This document shows, piece by piece, positions 17,133 to 24,927 of a stretch of DNA of 34,801 nt. The translations under genes and the position numbers were made by a program. The notes below the pieces were generated by a model that was given only the letters and a program-made list of their open reading frames with translations, was not told the DNA's origin and ran no database searches. Every line of letters begins with the position of its first letter. Positions within the stretch are counted from its first letter, which is position 1. The stretch covers positions 1-34,801 of the forward strand of contig CALAGD010000072.1 of NCBI GenBank assembly GCA_937891425.1, read 5' to 3'. This DNA is from an uncultured Pigmentiphaga sp. (GTDB taxonomy: Bacteria > Pseudomonadota > Gammaproteobacteria > Burkholderiales > Burkholderiaceae_B).

Positions 17133-18308
17133 ATGAGTATCGACATCAAAATGCTGGACAATGAACCTGCCGGTGCTGTCATCAAGGTCGTGGGTATCGG
17201 CGGTGCTGGGGGGAATGCAGTCGCGCACATGATTCGGCGCAATGTGAAGGGCGTCGAATTCATCTGCTGCAACACCGATGCGCAGGCACTTGTCGACACC
17301 AAGGCACCGGTACAGATTCAGCTGGGCAAGACCGGCCTGGGTGCGGGCGCCAAACCCGAGCAGGGGCGTGCAGCTGCTGAATCGGCACGCGAAGAGATCC
17401 GCGCTGCCCTGCAGGGTGCGAACATGGTATTCCTGACGGCAGGCATGGGGGGCGGTACGGGCACCGGGGCGGCGCCGGTCGTGGCCCAGATCGCGAAGGA
17501 GCTTGGCATCCTGACCGTCGGCGTGGTGACCAAACCGTTTGCGTTCGAAGGGCCGAAGCGCATGCAGGTTGCCGAGGAGGGAGTGCGCGAATTGTCGCAG
17601 CATGTGCATTCCCTGATCGTGGTACTCAACGAGAAGCTGCAGGACGTGCTCGATGAAGACGCCACGTTCGAAGATTGCTTCAAGATGGCTGACGACGTAC
17701 TGCACAATGCGTGCGCCGGCATCGCCGAGATCATCAACGTGAAGGGCAACATCAACGTCGACTTCCAGGACCTCACCACCATCATGAGCGAACCTGGCCA
17801 AGCGATGATGGGTACGGCCGTGGCATCGGGCGAAGATCGTGCCCGCATTGCAGCCCAGGAAGCCATTGCCTGCCCGCTGCTCGAAGGCGTCGACCTGCAC
17901 GGTGCGCGCGGTGTGCTGGTGAACATTACGGCCAGCCGCTCGCTGAAGCGTCGCGAGGTGAACACCATCATGGAAATCATCGAAAGCTATCGCGCCGAAG
18001 ACGCCACGGTGGTGTTCGGCCAGGCCTACGACGATTCCATGGGCGACGCGCTGCGGGTTACCGTGGTAGCTACCGGTCTGGGCCGGCACAATCGTGCCAA
18101 GCCGCAACTGGTGGTTCCGTCGCAGGTGCTGCGTACGGGTACCGATGACGCGCCCATGGCTGGCGCCGCAGGTCGTGTCAACTACCAGGATTACGACACG
18201 CCTGCCGTGTTCCGTAATCGCGATGCTTCGCGCCGCGTGCAGGCCATGGAAAGTGCCGGCATGGACCATCTCGACATTCCGGCCTTCCTGCGTCGCCAGG
18301 CGGACTGA
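17133..18308 (+). CDS. ftsZ: Cell division GTPase FtsZ
   Basis: A 391-residue tubulin homologue that forms the cytokinetic Z ring. The N-terminal nucleotide domain has GIGGAGGNAVAHMI and the tubulin signature G106-G-G-T-G-T-G112. The T7-loop region NVDFQDLTTIM follows. The C-terminal conserved peptide DIPAFLRRQ, which binds FtsA and ZipA, is intact at the extreme end. The ATG at 17133 has GCGGAG 7 nt upstream. It is the last dcw gene here. The gene that commonly follows in this bacterial class, lpxC, is not present, and the next gene (lysA) is on the opposite strand. Confidence 0.99.
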   Translation: MSIDIKMLDNEPAGAVIKVVGIGGAGGNAVAHMIRRNVKGVEFICCNTDAQALVDTKAPVQIQLGKTGLGAGAKPEQGRAAAESAREEIRAALQGANMVFLTAGMGGGTGTGAAPVVAQIAKELGILTVGVVTKPFAFEGPKRMQVAEEGVRELSQHVHSLIVVLNEKLQDVLDEDATFEDCFKMADDVLHNACAGIAEIINVKGNINVDFQDLTTIMSEPGQAMMGTAVASGEDRARIAAQEAIACPLLEGVDLHGARGVLVNITASRSLKRREVNTIMEIIESYRAEDATVVFGQAYDDSMGDALRVTVVATGLGRHNRAKPQLVVPSQVLRTGTDDAPMAGAAGRVNYQDYDTPAVFRNRDASRRVQAMESAGMDHLDIPAFLRRQAD

Positions 18309-18744
18309 CCGGACTGTCCGGCGCCGCGCCGGCAAGACAGTTTGAAGCTCGGAGAGCCAGCTCGTGCCCGCAGACCCGCGTGGCACGGGCTGGATTCCGC
18401 TTGTGAAGTAATTCCGGTGGCTGCAACCGCCGCTCCGGCAGGCTGATGCACGTATGCCTGCTCGCATGGCGACCTGGCGTTGGTTGCCTTTTGTCGTTCA
18501 TTGTGTGTTCGTTCGAGAAGACCGCATGAAGTCCGGAATAAGGATGCGGGGCTCGAACTTGAGCTGAATCTTTTCCTCCCGGGGTCGGTGCGACTCCAGT
18601 ATGCCAAGGAACGCCTTCATCGGCACCCGTCTGTTCCGCCGGAACACGGACCGCGGGTACAACTGAAACCGTAAAGGCGGGCACAGCCAGGAAGAATGTC
18701 CGTACCGGACAGGCACCAGCGTCGTGGCGCCTGCCGGCGCCGAT
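18309..18744. other. Non-coding gap between convergent ftsZ and lysA, with three inverted repeats
   Basis: This 436-bp stretch has no reading frame I can recognise; the small open frames in it have no family motif or ribosome binding site. It contains three inverted repeats. One at 18318-18332 is a GC-only palindrome (CCGGCGC-C-GCGCCGG) 10 bp after the ftsZ stop. One at 18359-18391 has 10-bp arms around a 13-nt loop. One at 18726-18741 (GGCGCC-TGCC-GGCGCC) lies just after the lysA stop. None has a T-tract, so if they end transcription they are poor intrinsic terminators. No trace of lpxC was seen. Confidence 0.5.
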
Positions 18745-20061
18745 TCAGTCGACTTCTGGCAGGGTCGATTCTCCGGCCATCAGGTCATCCAGCGTTTCAC
18801 GTTTGCGAACAACGTAGTACTGCTCGCCGTCGACCATGACTTCGGCCGGGCGCGGCCGGCTGTTGTACTGGCTGGCCATGGTCATGCTGTACGCGCCTGC
18901 ACTTTCGATGGCAAGCAGATCGCCCTCGCGCAGGGCGAGTTCGCGCCCCCGGGCAAGCCAGTCGCCACTCTCACATATCGGGCCCACTACGTCGTAGGTC
19001 GTGGCTGGAGCATTGCCCGGAACCACCGGCAACACGCCATGGTAGGCATCGTAAAGCGTCGGGCGGATCAGGTCGTTCATGGCTGCATCGACGATGGCGA
19101 AGTTCCTGGCATCGCCAGGCTTCAGATACTGTACCTGCGTGAGCAGGAGACCGGCGTTGCCGACAAGGGAGCGACCGGGCTCGAGAATGACCGTGGGCAT
19201 GGGGCGGCTACCCTGCGCGGCGCCATAGCCCCGCTGCGAGAGTCGTTCGAAGACCGCGTCGAGGAGCGCCTTGGGCGCCAGCGGAATTTCATCGGCATAC
19301 CGGATGCCCAGGCCGCCGCCGAGGTCGAGGTGTTCAATGGTGATGTCTTCGCGGTAGAGCACATCGACCAGGTTCAGAACCTTGTCGAGCGCGTCCAGAT
19401 AGGGCGAGAGCTCGGTGATCTGGGAGCCGATGTGGCAGTCGACGCCGACTACGTGAAGCCCGGGCAGCGCGCGCGCCTGGCGATATACATCAAGCGCACG
19501 CGTGATGTCGATGCCGAACTTGTTTTCCTTGAGGCCGGTGGAAATGTAGGGATGTGTACGCGGATCGACATCGGGATTGACGCGGATCGACACCGGCGCT
19601 GCCTTGCCCATGTCGCTGGCAACGCGCGACAGCCGAAACAACTCACTTTCCGATTCGACATTGAAGCAGCGCACGCCTGCCTCAAGCGCAGCGCGCATTT
19701 CCCATTCCTGCTTGCCTACCCCCGAGAACACAACCTTGCCAGCGTCGCCTCCGACAGCGAGGACGCGGGCCAGCTCTCCGCCCGACACGATGTCGAACCC
19801 GGATCCCGCGCGGGCAAACTCCTTGAGGACGGCCAGGTTGGAGTTGGCTTTCATGCCGAAGCAGACTAGCGCGGGACGCCAGGCAATGGCGTCGGCATAG
19901 CGTTGCCATGCAGCTCGCAGTGCCGCGCGCGAGTAGATGTAGAGTGGTGTGCCAAGGGCAGCGGCCAGCTCGGGAACCGGAACGTTTTCGGCATGGAGCA
20001 CGCCAGCGCGGTAGTGAAACCAGGGTGTTCCGACCGGGGTCGGGAGGCTAGGGGTATTCAT
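18745..20061 (-). CDS. lysA: Diaminopimelate decarboxylase
   Basis: A 438-residue fold-type III PLP enzyme that decarboxylates meso-diaminopimelate to L-lysine, the last step of lysine synthesis. The PLP lysine is K71 in CFGMKANSN. Further motifs are DCHIGSQI, LDLGGGLGIRY, EPGRSLVGNAG, and the active-site GPICESGDWLA near the C-terminus. The start at 20061 (MNTPSLPTPV) fits the family N-terminus and overlaps the lptM stop (ATGA). An upstream in-frame extension runs through lptM in another frame and is not credible. It draws on the same meso-DAP pool that the MurE half incorporates. Confidence 0.97.
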   Translation of the reverse strand: MNTPSLPTPVGTPWFHYRAGVLHAENVPVPELAAALGTPLYIYSRAALRAAWQRYADAIAWRPALVCFGMKANSNLAVLKEFARAGSGFDIVSGGELARVLAVGGDAGKVVFSGVGKQEWEMRAALEAGVRCFNVESESELFRLSRVASDMGKAAPVSIRVNPDVDPRTHPYISTGLKENKFGIDITRALDVYRQARALPGLHVVGVDCHIGSQITELSPYLDALDKVLNLVDVLYREDITIEHLDLGGGLGIRYADEIPLAPKALLDAVFERLSQRGYGAAQGSRPMPTVILEPGRSLVGNAGLLLTQVQYLKPGDARNFAIVDAAMNDLIRPTLYDAYHGVLPVVPGNAPATTYDVVGPICESGDWLARGRELALREGDLLAIESAGAYSMTMASQYNSRPRPAEVMVDGEQYYVVRKRETLDDLMAGESTLPEVD

Positions 20062-20207
20062 GAGACGTCGGCAACAACAGATGGGACAAAGGAAGTGGGC
20101 AGATACAGCGGACCTTTCTGCCCGCAGCCGGTCAGTACGGCGCATAGCCCGAGTATCGCCAGAATACGAATCGACCGCACGCGGCCGGGAAGGGTCTTGA
20201 GCATCAT
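20058..20207 (-). CDS. lptM: LPS translocon maturation lipoprotein LptM (YifL family)
   Basis: A 49-residue lipoprotein. Residues 1-27 form a basic plus hydrophobic signal peptide ending in the lipobox LTGC, with C28 the predicted lipidated residue, followed by GQKGPLYLP, the hallmark of the LptM/YifL family. LptM assists oxidative maturation of the LptD-LptE outer-membrane translocon in E. coli. It lies directly upstream of lysA with a 4-bp overlap, a frequent arrangement in Proteobacteria. There is no Shine-Dalgarno before the ATG; a CATAAT lies 7 nt upstream, suggesting a nearly leaderless transcript. The start could be 20207 or the adjacent ATG at 20204. Confidence 0.9.
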   Translation of the reverse strand: MMLKTLPGRVRSIRILAILGLCAVLTGCGQKGPLYLPTSFVPSVVADVS

Positions 20208-20214
20208 GGGCAAG

Positions 20215-20220
20215 ATTATG
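20215..20220 (-). promoter_or_regulatory. Possible -10 element of a nearly leaderless lptM-lysA transcript
   Basis: CATAAT on the reverse strand ends 7 nt before the lptM ATG, which would place +1 within a base or two of the start codon. The -35 region is weak (TGGCGA at 16-nt spacing). There is no ribosome binding site. The same geometry is seen before mrcA and wzm. Confidence 0.4.
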
Positions 20221-20274
20221 ACGGATTGTGAACGCTTCGCCACGGACGGCATGGCTGGCCATGCGACCGCGTAG

Positions 20275-20288
20275 GCTGACACGTCAGC
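20275..20288. repeat. Palindrome GCTGAC-AC-GTCAGC upstream of lptM-lysA
   Basis: Perfect 6-bp arms are separated by 2 bp, which is too tight for an RNA hairpin but typical of a dimeric DNA-binding site. Its centre is about 74 bp upstream of the lptM start. No regulator can be assigned to it. Confidence 0.35.
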
Positions 20289-20360
20289 GTTGCGGGGCCG
20301 GAGAAAGCGGATCGACGCCGTGCCGCCTGCCCGCGTAATGTACGCGAAAGGAGCAAACCA

Positions 20361-20390
20361 CGTGAAAAGGGCCGGCGGAAACCGGCCCTT
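20361..20390 (-). terminator. Rho-independent terminator of mrcA
   Basis: Read on the reverse strand, AAGGGCCGG pairs perfectly with CCGGCCCTT across the loop TTTCCG. The right arm runs into further Ts, giving TTTT before CACG. It lies 14 nt after the mrcA stop. It separates mrcA from the lptM-lysA unit, which therefore needs its own promoter. Confidence 0.85.
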
Positions 20391-20403
20391 GGGCGAACTG
20401 CGG

Positions 20404-22929
20404 CTATGGCAAGATTCCTTCGCGCCATGACCAAGGTGAGCGTGATTCGCGTGGAGCAGGCGGGCGCGCGGTTCTCTCCGTGATGCCGGATGCGTTCGGG
20501 CCTTCACCGAACCGGAACTGGCGGGTGCGCACTTCAATGGGCGGAGGTGTGCTGTCAGCAGCGACGGGGCCTGCGCCTCCCAGGCTGTCGATCAGGTCGC
20601 GCACCGGGTCTTCATCCAGACCGATGCTGGCTACGGCCTTGCCCGGGGGAAACTCGGCAAAGTAGTAGGTTCCTCCGGCCTCGATCAGCCCCGGGGGCAT
20701 CGGGTGCACGCGTTCGGGGGCGTCCTTGAGTGCTTCCTTCATGTAGTCGAGCCAGATCGGCAGGGCCACTCCGCCGCCAGTTTCGCGGTCGCCCAGCGAT
20801 CTGGGCTGGTCATAACCCATCCAGGCGACGCCCACGATGCTGTCGGCGTATCCGGCAAACCACGCATCGATCGAGTCGTTCGTGGTACCGGTCTTGCCGG
20901 CGACATCCTTGCGTTTCAGGGATGCGGCGCGCTGGGCGGTGCCAGTGGCCACGTTGTTGCGCAATAGGGAGTCGGTGACGAATGCAGTGCGCGCATCAAT
21001 CACCCGGGCCGATTCATCGCCGGCCAGCACGGGCCTGGCCTGCATCAACAGCTGCCCCTGGTTGTTCGTCACCTTGTTGATCAGGTAGGGCACGACGCGA
21101 TAGCCGCCGTTGGCAAACACGGCATAGGCGCCGGCCAGCTGCAGGGGCGTCACCGAGCCAGCACCCAGGGCCATGGTGAGGTAGGGTGGATGACGCGCCG
21201 CGTCGAACCCGAACCGGGTGATGTAGTCTTGCGCATACTCCGGGCCGATTGCCTGGAGGACACGGATGGAAACCATGTTCTTCGACTTGGCGAGCCCTTC
21301 ACGCAAGGTCAGGGCATACTCGTAGTTGTTGCCGTAATTCTTCGGCGTCCAGCGCTGCCCGCCCGTCTGGTCGGCCTCCAGCACGAAAGGCTGGTCGGAT
21401 ATGCGGGTGAGCGGAGTGATGCCGCGCTCGAGCGCGGCCGCGTAGATGAATGGCTTGAATGCCGACCCGGGCTGCCTCCACGCCTGCGTGACCCGGTTGA
21501 ACTTGCCCAGGTCGAAATCGAAACCGCCCACCAGGGTCTTGATCGCGCCGTCGACGGGTGAGATGGCCACGAACGCGGCCTGGACCTCGGGCAGCTGCAG
21601 GATTTCCCAGGCACCGTCCTGTACCTGCCGGATGCGGACGATGGCTCCGCGGCGGATCTGCCGCGATGGCTGTGCCTTGGGTGCGAGGCCGGGCTTGGCA
21701 AAGGCGAGCTGCTTGCCAGTGATGGTGATGACTTCACCCGAACTGCGCGCCACCACGACCTTGTCGGGACTCGCGGACAGTACGACGGCAGCGAGCAGGT
21801 CACCGCTGTCGGGGTGCGCACGCAGCGCCGCATCGATGGCGTCGTCCAGGGCCTCAGGAGAGTGTTCGATGCCTTCCGGCAATGAGACGAAAGCTTCGGG
21901 CCCACGCCAGCCGCGGCGGCGGTCGTAGGCCAGCGTGCCTTCTCGCACGGCCTTCCACGCCAGTTCGAGATCGCGCGAGGTGACCGTGGTGTAGACATTC
22001 AGGCCGCGCGTATAGGTTTCTTCCTTGTAGATGTCGTACATGAGCTGACGGGCCAGTTCGGCCACATACTTGCCATGCTCATGGAAGTTGGGCTTGTCGC
22101 GCTGCAGTTGCGGGCGCAACACGATGGGCTGTGCCAGAGCCTGTTCGTACTCGCTGTGCGTGATGTAGCCAAGTTCGAGCAGACGGCGCAGCACGTAGCG
22201 CTCGCGTACCTGCGCGCGGGGCAGGTTGGTGATGGGGTTGAATCGCGAGGGTGCCTGCGGAATGCCTGCCAGGAGCGCTGCTTCGGCGAGCGTCAGTTCG
22301 GACAGCGTCTTGCCGAAGTACACGCGCGCGGCAGCCTCGAACCCGTATGCGCGCTGGCCGAGGTAGATCTGGTTGATGTAGAGCTCGAGGATCTGGTCTT
22401 TGGTGAGATTGGCCTCGATCTTGAAGGTGAGCAGCAGCTCGTAGAACTTGCGCGACCAGGTTTTCTCGGATGAAAGGTAGAAGTTGCGTGCCACCTGCAT
22501 GGTGATGGTGCTGGCACCCTGCGCCTTGGACATGGTGCGCAGGTTCGCCAGCACGGCGCGCGCCACGCCCTGCCAGTCGATGCCACCGTGCTGGTAGAAG
22601 TGGTCGTCTTCGGCCGCCAGGATGGCCGCCTTCAGAATGTCGGGCACTTCGTTGATGGGAACCACCCGGCGCCGTTCTTCACCGAATTCGCCAATCTGGA
22701 CATTGTCTGCCGTGTACACGCGCAGTGGCACCTTCGGACGGTAGTCGATGAGGGCATTCAGGTTCGGCAGGTTGGGCCACGCCAGTGCCACGGCCAGGCC
22801 GACCAGCAGCGCGCCGCTTGCTACCAGGCCACCCACGATGACCACGAAACCCGCCAGCCATCGACCCACTCCAGCTTTGGGGCGTACGGGTTTTCCGGGA
22901 GGTGCCTTGGAGGATGTGTGTTTCGCCAT
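20404..22929 (-). CDS. mrcA: Bifunctional penicillin-binding protein 1a
   Basis: An 841-residue class A PBP combining peptidoglycan glycosyltransferase and transpeptidase. A basic N-terminus precedes one membrane helix (about 23-51). The GT51 domain has AAEDDHFYQHGGID with the catalytic Glu and RKFYELLLTFKIE. The transpeptidase domain has S489-A-F-K492, SKNMVS and KTGTTND. It ends with a Pro/Arg-rich tail. I start it at ATG 22929 (MAKHTSS); a TTG 8 codons upstream is possible but unlikely. No Shine-Dalgarno is present, and TAAAAT lies 7 nt before the ATG. It is divergent from aroK, an arrangement common in Proteobacteria. Confidence 0.96.
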   Translation of the reverse strand: MAKHTSSKAPPGKPVRPKAGVGRWLAGFVVIVGGLVASGALLVGLAVALAWPNLPNLNALIDYRPKVPLRVYTADNVQIGEFGEERRRVVPINEVPDILKAAILAAEDDHFYQHGGIDWQGVARAVLANLRTMSKAQGASTITMQVARNFYLSSEKTWSRKFYELLLTFKIEANLTKDQILELYINQIYLGQRAYGFEAAARVYFGKTLSELTLAEAALLAGIPQAPSRFNPITNLPRAQVRERYVLRRLLELGYITHSEYEQALAQPIVLRPQLQRDKPNFHEHGKYVAELARQLMYDIYKEETYTRGLNVYTTVTSRDLELAWKAVREGTLAYDRRRGWRGPEAFVSLPEGIEHSPEALDDAIDAALRAHPDSGDLLAAVVLSASPDKVVVARSSGEVITITGKQLAFAKPGLAPKAQPSRQIRRGAIVRIRQVQDGAWEILQLPEVQAAFVAISPVDGAIKTLVGGFDFDLGKFNRVTQAWRQPGSAFKPFIYAAALERGITPLTRISDQPFVLEADQTGGQRWTPKNYGNNYEYALTLREGLAKSKNMVSIRVLQAIGPEYAQDYITRFGFDAARHPPYLTMALGAGSVTPLQLAGAYAVFANGGYRVVPYLINKVTNNQGQLLMQARPVLAGDESARVIDARTAFVTDSLLRNNVATGTAQRAASLKRKDVAGKTGTTNDSIDAWFAGYADSIVGVAWMGYDQPRSLGDRETGGGVALPIWLDYMKEALKDAPERVHPMPPGLIEAGGTYYFAEFPPGKAVASIGLDEDPVRDLIDSLGGAGPVAADSTPPPIEVRTRQFRFGEGPNASGITERTARPPAPRESRSPWSWREGILP

Positions 22930-22936
22930 GCGGGGG

Positions 22937-22942
22937 ATTTTA
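22937..22942 (-). promoter_or_regulatory. Possible -10 element of a nearly leaderless mrcA transcript
   Basis: TAAAAT on the reverse strand lies exactly 7 nt before the mrcA ATG, and the intervening CCCCCGC contains no ribosome binding site. I see no good -35 at 16-18 nt. The spacing matches the lptM case. Confidence 0.35.
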
Positions 22943-23030
22943 GAATGCGACAATAGGGCAGCAGCGGCGGCCGACCCTCAATTTGTAACTATTTCGGCGG
23001 TGTCGTTTTTTGGGGACACGCGCTCAATGG

Positions 23031-23036
23031 GATAAT
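23031..23036 (+). promoter_or_regulatory. Possible -10 element for aroK-aroB
   Basis: GATAAT, one mismatch from TATAAT, lies 26 nt before the aroK ATG in the 133-bp gap shared with divergent mrcA. A -35 is poor (TTTTGG at 17 nt). It is followed by TGTGACGATCG, which resembles only one half of the CRP-type sites found near 27911, so regulation cannot be claimed. Confidence 0.3.
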
Positions 23037-23062
23037 GTGACGATCGAAAACGAGCATAACGC

Positions 23063-23701
23063 ATGGGTATGACACTAGCGCAGCATCCGCCCGGCGATGC
23101 CATGAACGGCTCCGGGGCGTCCGGCAGTCCGGGGCGGGCAGCTGCAAACAGATCGAAAGGCCGCGCTCCGCTGTTTCTGGTGGGCATGCCTGGTGCCGGC
23201 AAGACCACCATAGGAAAGGCCCTGGCGCGCGCGTTGTCGCGCGAGTTCATCGATGTCGATCATGAAATCGAACGCAGGGCTGGCGTGCAGATACCCACCA
23301 TTTTCGACCTGGAAGGTGAGCCGGGGTTCCGTCGCCGCGAGGCAGCGCTGATCGACGAACTCACCCAAAGGTCAGGAGTCGTACTGGCCACCGGCGGCGG
23401 GGCGGTACTCGACCCGGTCAATCGCGAGCGGCTACACGAGCGGGGCCTCGTGATCTACCTGCGCGCCCAACCGGCCGACCTGTATGCACGTACACGGCAC
23501 GATCGCAGCCGGCCGTTGCTGCGCACGGACGATCCCCTCGCAACCCTCGAGCGGCTGCATGCGCAGCGCGGTCCGCTCTACGAAGAAGTGGCCCATGTAA
23601 CGGTGGACACGGGCGAGGTACCCATCCCGGTACTGGTGAACCGCGTGTTGCCCATGGTGCGCATGTATCTGAATCATCCGGAGCTTGTATGCAGGAAGTA
23701 G
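23063..23701 (+). CDS. aroK: Shikimate kinase
   Basis: A 212-residue P-loop kinase that phosphorylates shikimate at the 3-OH in the aromatic amino acid pathway. Walker A is G41-MPGAGKTT, followed by IDVDHEIERRAG (shikimate-binding Asp), EGEPGFRRREAALI, ATGGGAVL, and the lid region with RPLL. It carries about 34 residues before the kinase core that E. coli AroK (about 173 residues) lacks; they are Gly/Ser/Arg-rich. The start is uncertain: ATG 23063, 23069 and 23102 are all in frame and none has a strong ribosome binding site. It overlaps aroB by 13 bp. Confidence 0.95.
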   Translation: MGMTLAQHPPGDAMNGSGASGSPGRAAANRSKGRAPLFLVGMPGAGKTTIGKALARALSREFIDVDHEIERRAGVQIPTIFDLEGEPGFRRREAALIDELTQRSGVVLATGGGAVLDPVNRERLHERGLVIYLRAQPADLYARTRHDRSRPLLRTDDPLATLERLHAQRGPLYEEVAHVTVDTGEVPIPVLVNRVLPMVRMYLNHPELVCRK

Positions 23702-24786
23702 CTGTGGCCACCCCTGGCGGCCACTATTCCATTCGTATCGGAAGGAATCGGCTGGACGAACTTTCGGCGGCGGTTCCCGCCGATGTGACGGCCATTGCGC
23801 TCATCACCAACACCGTCGTCGGGCCGCTGTACGCCGAGCGCGCCGAAAGTGCCCTCGCAGCCACCGGCAAGCGGGTCGTGCGCGTCGAGCTGCCCGATGG
23901 CGAGGTGCACAAGAATCTGGCCACCCTCAACCTCATCTTCGATGCCCTGCTTGCCCATCGGCTCGACCGGCGTTGCCTGCTGGTGGCCCTGGGCGGAGGC
24001 GTGGTGGGCGACATGGTGGGGTTTGCCGCTGCCGTTTACATGCGTGGGGTGCGCTTCCTGCAGGTGCCGACTACCCTGCTCGCACAGGTAGATTCGTCGG
24101 TGGGTGGCAAGACGGCGGTGAACCACCCGATGGGCAAGAACATGATCGGCGCGTTCTATCAGCCGATCGGAGTCGAGATCGACATCGACGTGCTGCAAAC
24201 CTTGCCCCAGCGCGAGATTTCAGCCGGTCTGGCCGAGGTCATCAAGTACGGCATGATCCTCGACGCCGCCTTCTTCGAGTGGTGCGAACAGAACATCGAT
24301 GCCTTGCGGCAACTCGACCCCACTGCGCTGACTCACGCCATCGCCCGTTCGTGCGAACTCAAGGCGCAGGTCGTCGGGCGCGACGAGCGTGAGTCTGGCG
24401 AGCGCGCCCTTCTCAACTTCGGCCATACGTTCGGCCACGCCATCGAGGCGGGCGTGGGGTATGGCGAGTGGCTGCATGGTGAGGCGGTGGGTTGCGGCAT
24501 GGTGCAGGCCGCGGAACTGTCGCACCGTCTGTGCGGGCTGCCGGCTGACGCGGTCGAGCGTATTCGGCGTCTCGTCAGTGCCTCGGGTTGTCCGGTAGTT
24601 GCCCCGGACATGCCGCCGGAACGCTGGCTCGAGCTGATGCGGGTGGACAAGAAGACCACGGGCGGGGAGATCCGTTTCATCGTGTTGCCGGAAATCGGCG
24701 AGGCGCGGATCACACCCGCGCCGGAGCACGTGGTGCGCGAAGTCCTGGCCATCACCTCGAGGCCGCCCGTGGGCACTGACGCCTGA
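23689..24786 (+). CDS. aroB: 3-dehydroquinate synthase
   Basis: A 365-residue NAD- and metal-dependent enzyme converting DAHP to 3-dehydroquinate. Motifs are ELPDGEVHKNL, the NAD-binding GGGVVGDMVGFAA, TTLLAQVDSSVGGKTAVNH, EVIKYGMILDA (metal-ligand Glu), FGHTFGHAIE and LHGEAVGCGM with metal-ligand histidines. Starting inside the last codons of aroK, it is surely co-transcribed with it, as in most Proteobacteria. Length is normal. Its stop codon is the first base-paired segment of the structured stretch at 24784-24873. Confidence 0.98.
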   Translation: MQEVAVATPGGHYSIRIGRNRLDELSAAVPADVTAIALITNTVVGPLYAERAESALAATGKRVVRVELPDGEVHKNLATLNLIFDALLAHRLDRRCLLVALGGGVVGDMVGFAAAVYMRGVRFLQVPTTLLAQVDSSVGGKTAVNHPMGKNMIGAFYQPIGVEIDIDVLQTLPQREISAGLAEVIKYGMILDAAFFEWCEQNIDALRQLDPTALTHAIARSCELKAQVVGRDERESGERALLNFGHTFGHAIEAGVGYGEWLHGEAVGCGMVQAAELSHRLCGLPADAVERIRRLVSASGCPVVAPDMPPERWLELMRVDKKTTGGEIRFIVLPEIGEARITPAPEHVVREVLAITSRPPVGTDA

Positions 24787-24873
24787 GCACCGGCATCCGG
24801 CTCGACTGGCAACAGCGGACCAGAACGCCGCCGTGACCTGACGGCGCCCGTGCGGCGGGTAGCCCGGTGCTCA
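24784..24873 (+). repeat. Structured stretch between aroB and dgt (long-range 10-bp inverted repeat)
   Basis: TGAGCACCGG at 24784-24793 is a perfect reverse complement of CCGGTGCTCA at 24864-24873. The 70 nt between contain a further hairpin, CGCCGT-GACCTG-ACGGCG (24829-24846). Together they could fold as a closed multi-branch RNA ending about 54 nt before the dgt start. There is no T-tract, so it is not an obvious terminator. It matches no riboswitch class I recognise by eye. It may be a leader element for dgt or simply GC-rich chance pairing. Confidence 0.45.
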
Positions 24874-24927
24874 TTGAGGGAGGTAACGATCCAGCTTCAG
24901 CCAGGCAAACCAGGAGGCAGTGACGTC

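Noticed and set aside
18318..18332. GC palindrome after ftsZ as a rho-independent terminator
   Set aside because: The stem is strong but there is no following T-run, so calling it an intrinsic terminator is not supported. It is recorded only as an inverted repeat.
17094..18467. Very long open frame antisense to ftsZ (457 codons)
   Set aside because: It mirrors ftsZ in a GC-rich genome where antisense frames stay open through codon bias. The translation has no family motif and the plus-strand ftsZ is unmistakable. The same applies to long antisense frames under murE/F (5127-6527), ftsA (15570-16832) and ftsW (10360-11334).
18498..18716. 72-codon minus-strand frame in the ftsZ-lysA gap
   Set aside because: No known motif, no ribosome binding site, very Arg-rich composition typical of random GC-rich sequence, and no similarity to LpxC or other expected neighbours.
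18724..19869. 381-codon plus-strand frame over lysA
   Set aside because: It is a shadow of lysA on the other strand, with no recognisable domain and no sensible start context.
23034..23050. CRP-type site in the mrcA-aroK gap (TGTGACGATCG)
   Set aside because: Only one half-site matches; the other half (AAAAC) does not, unlike the two perfect palindromes near 27879 and 27911.
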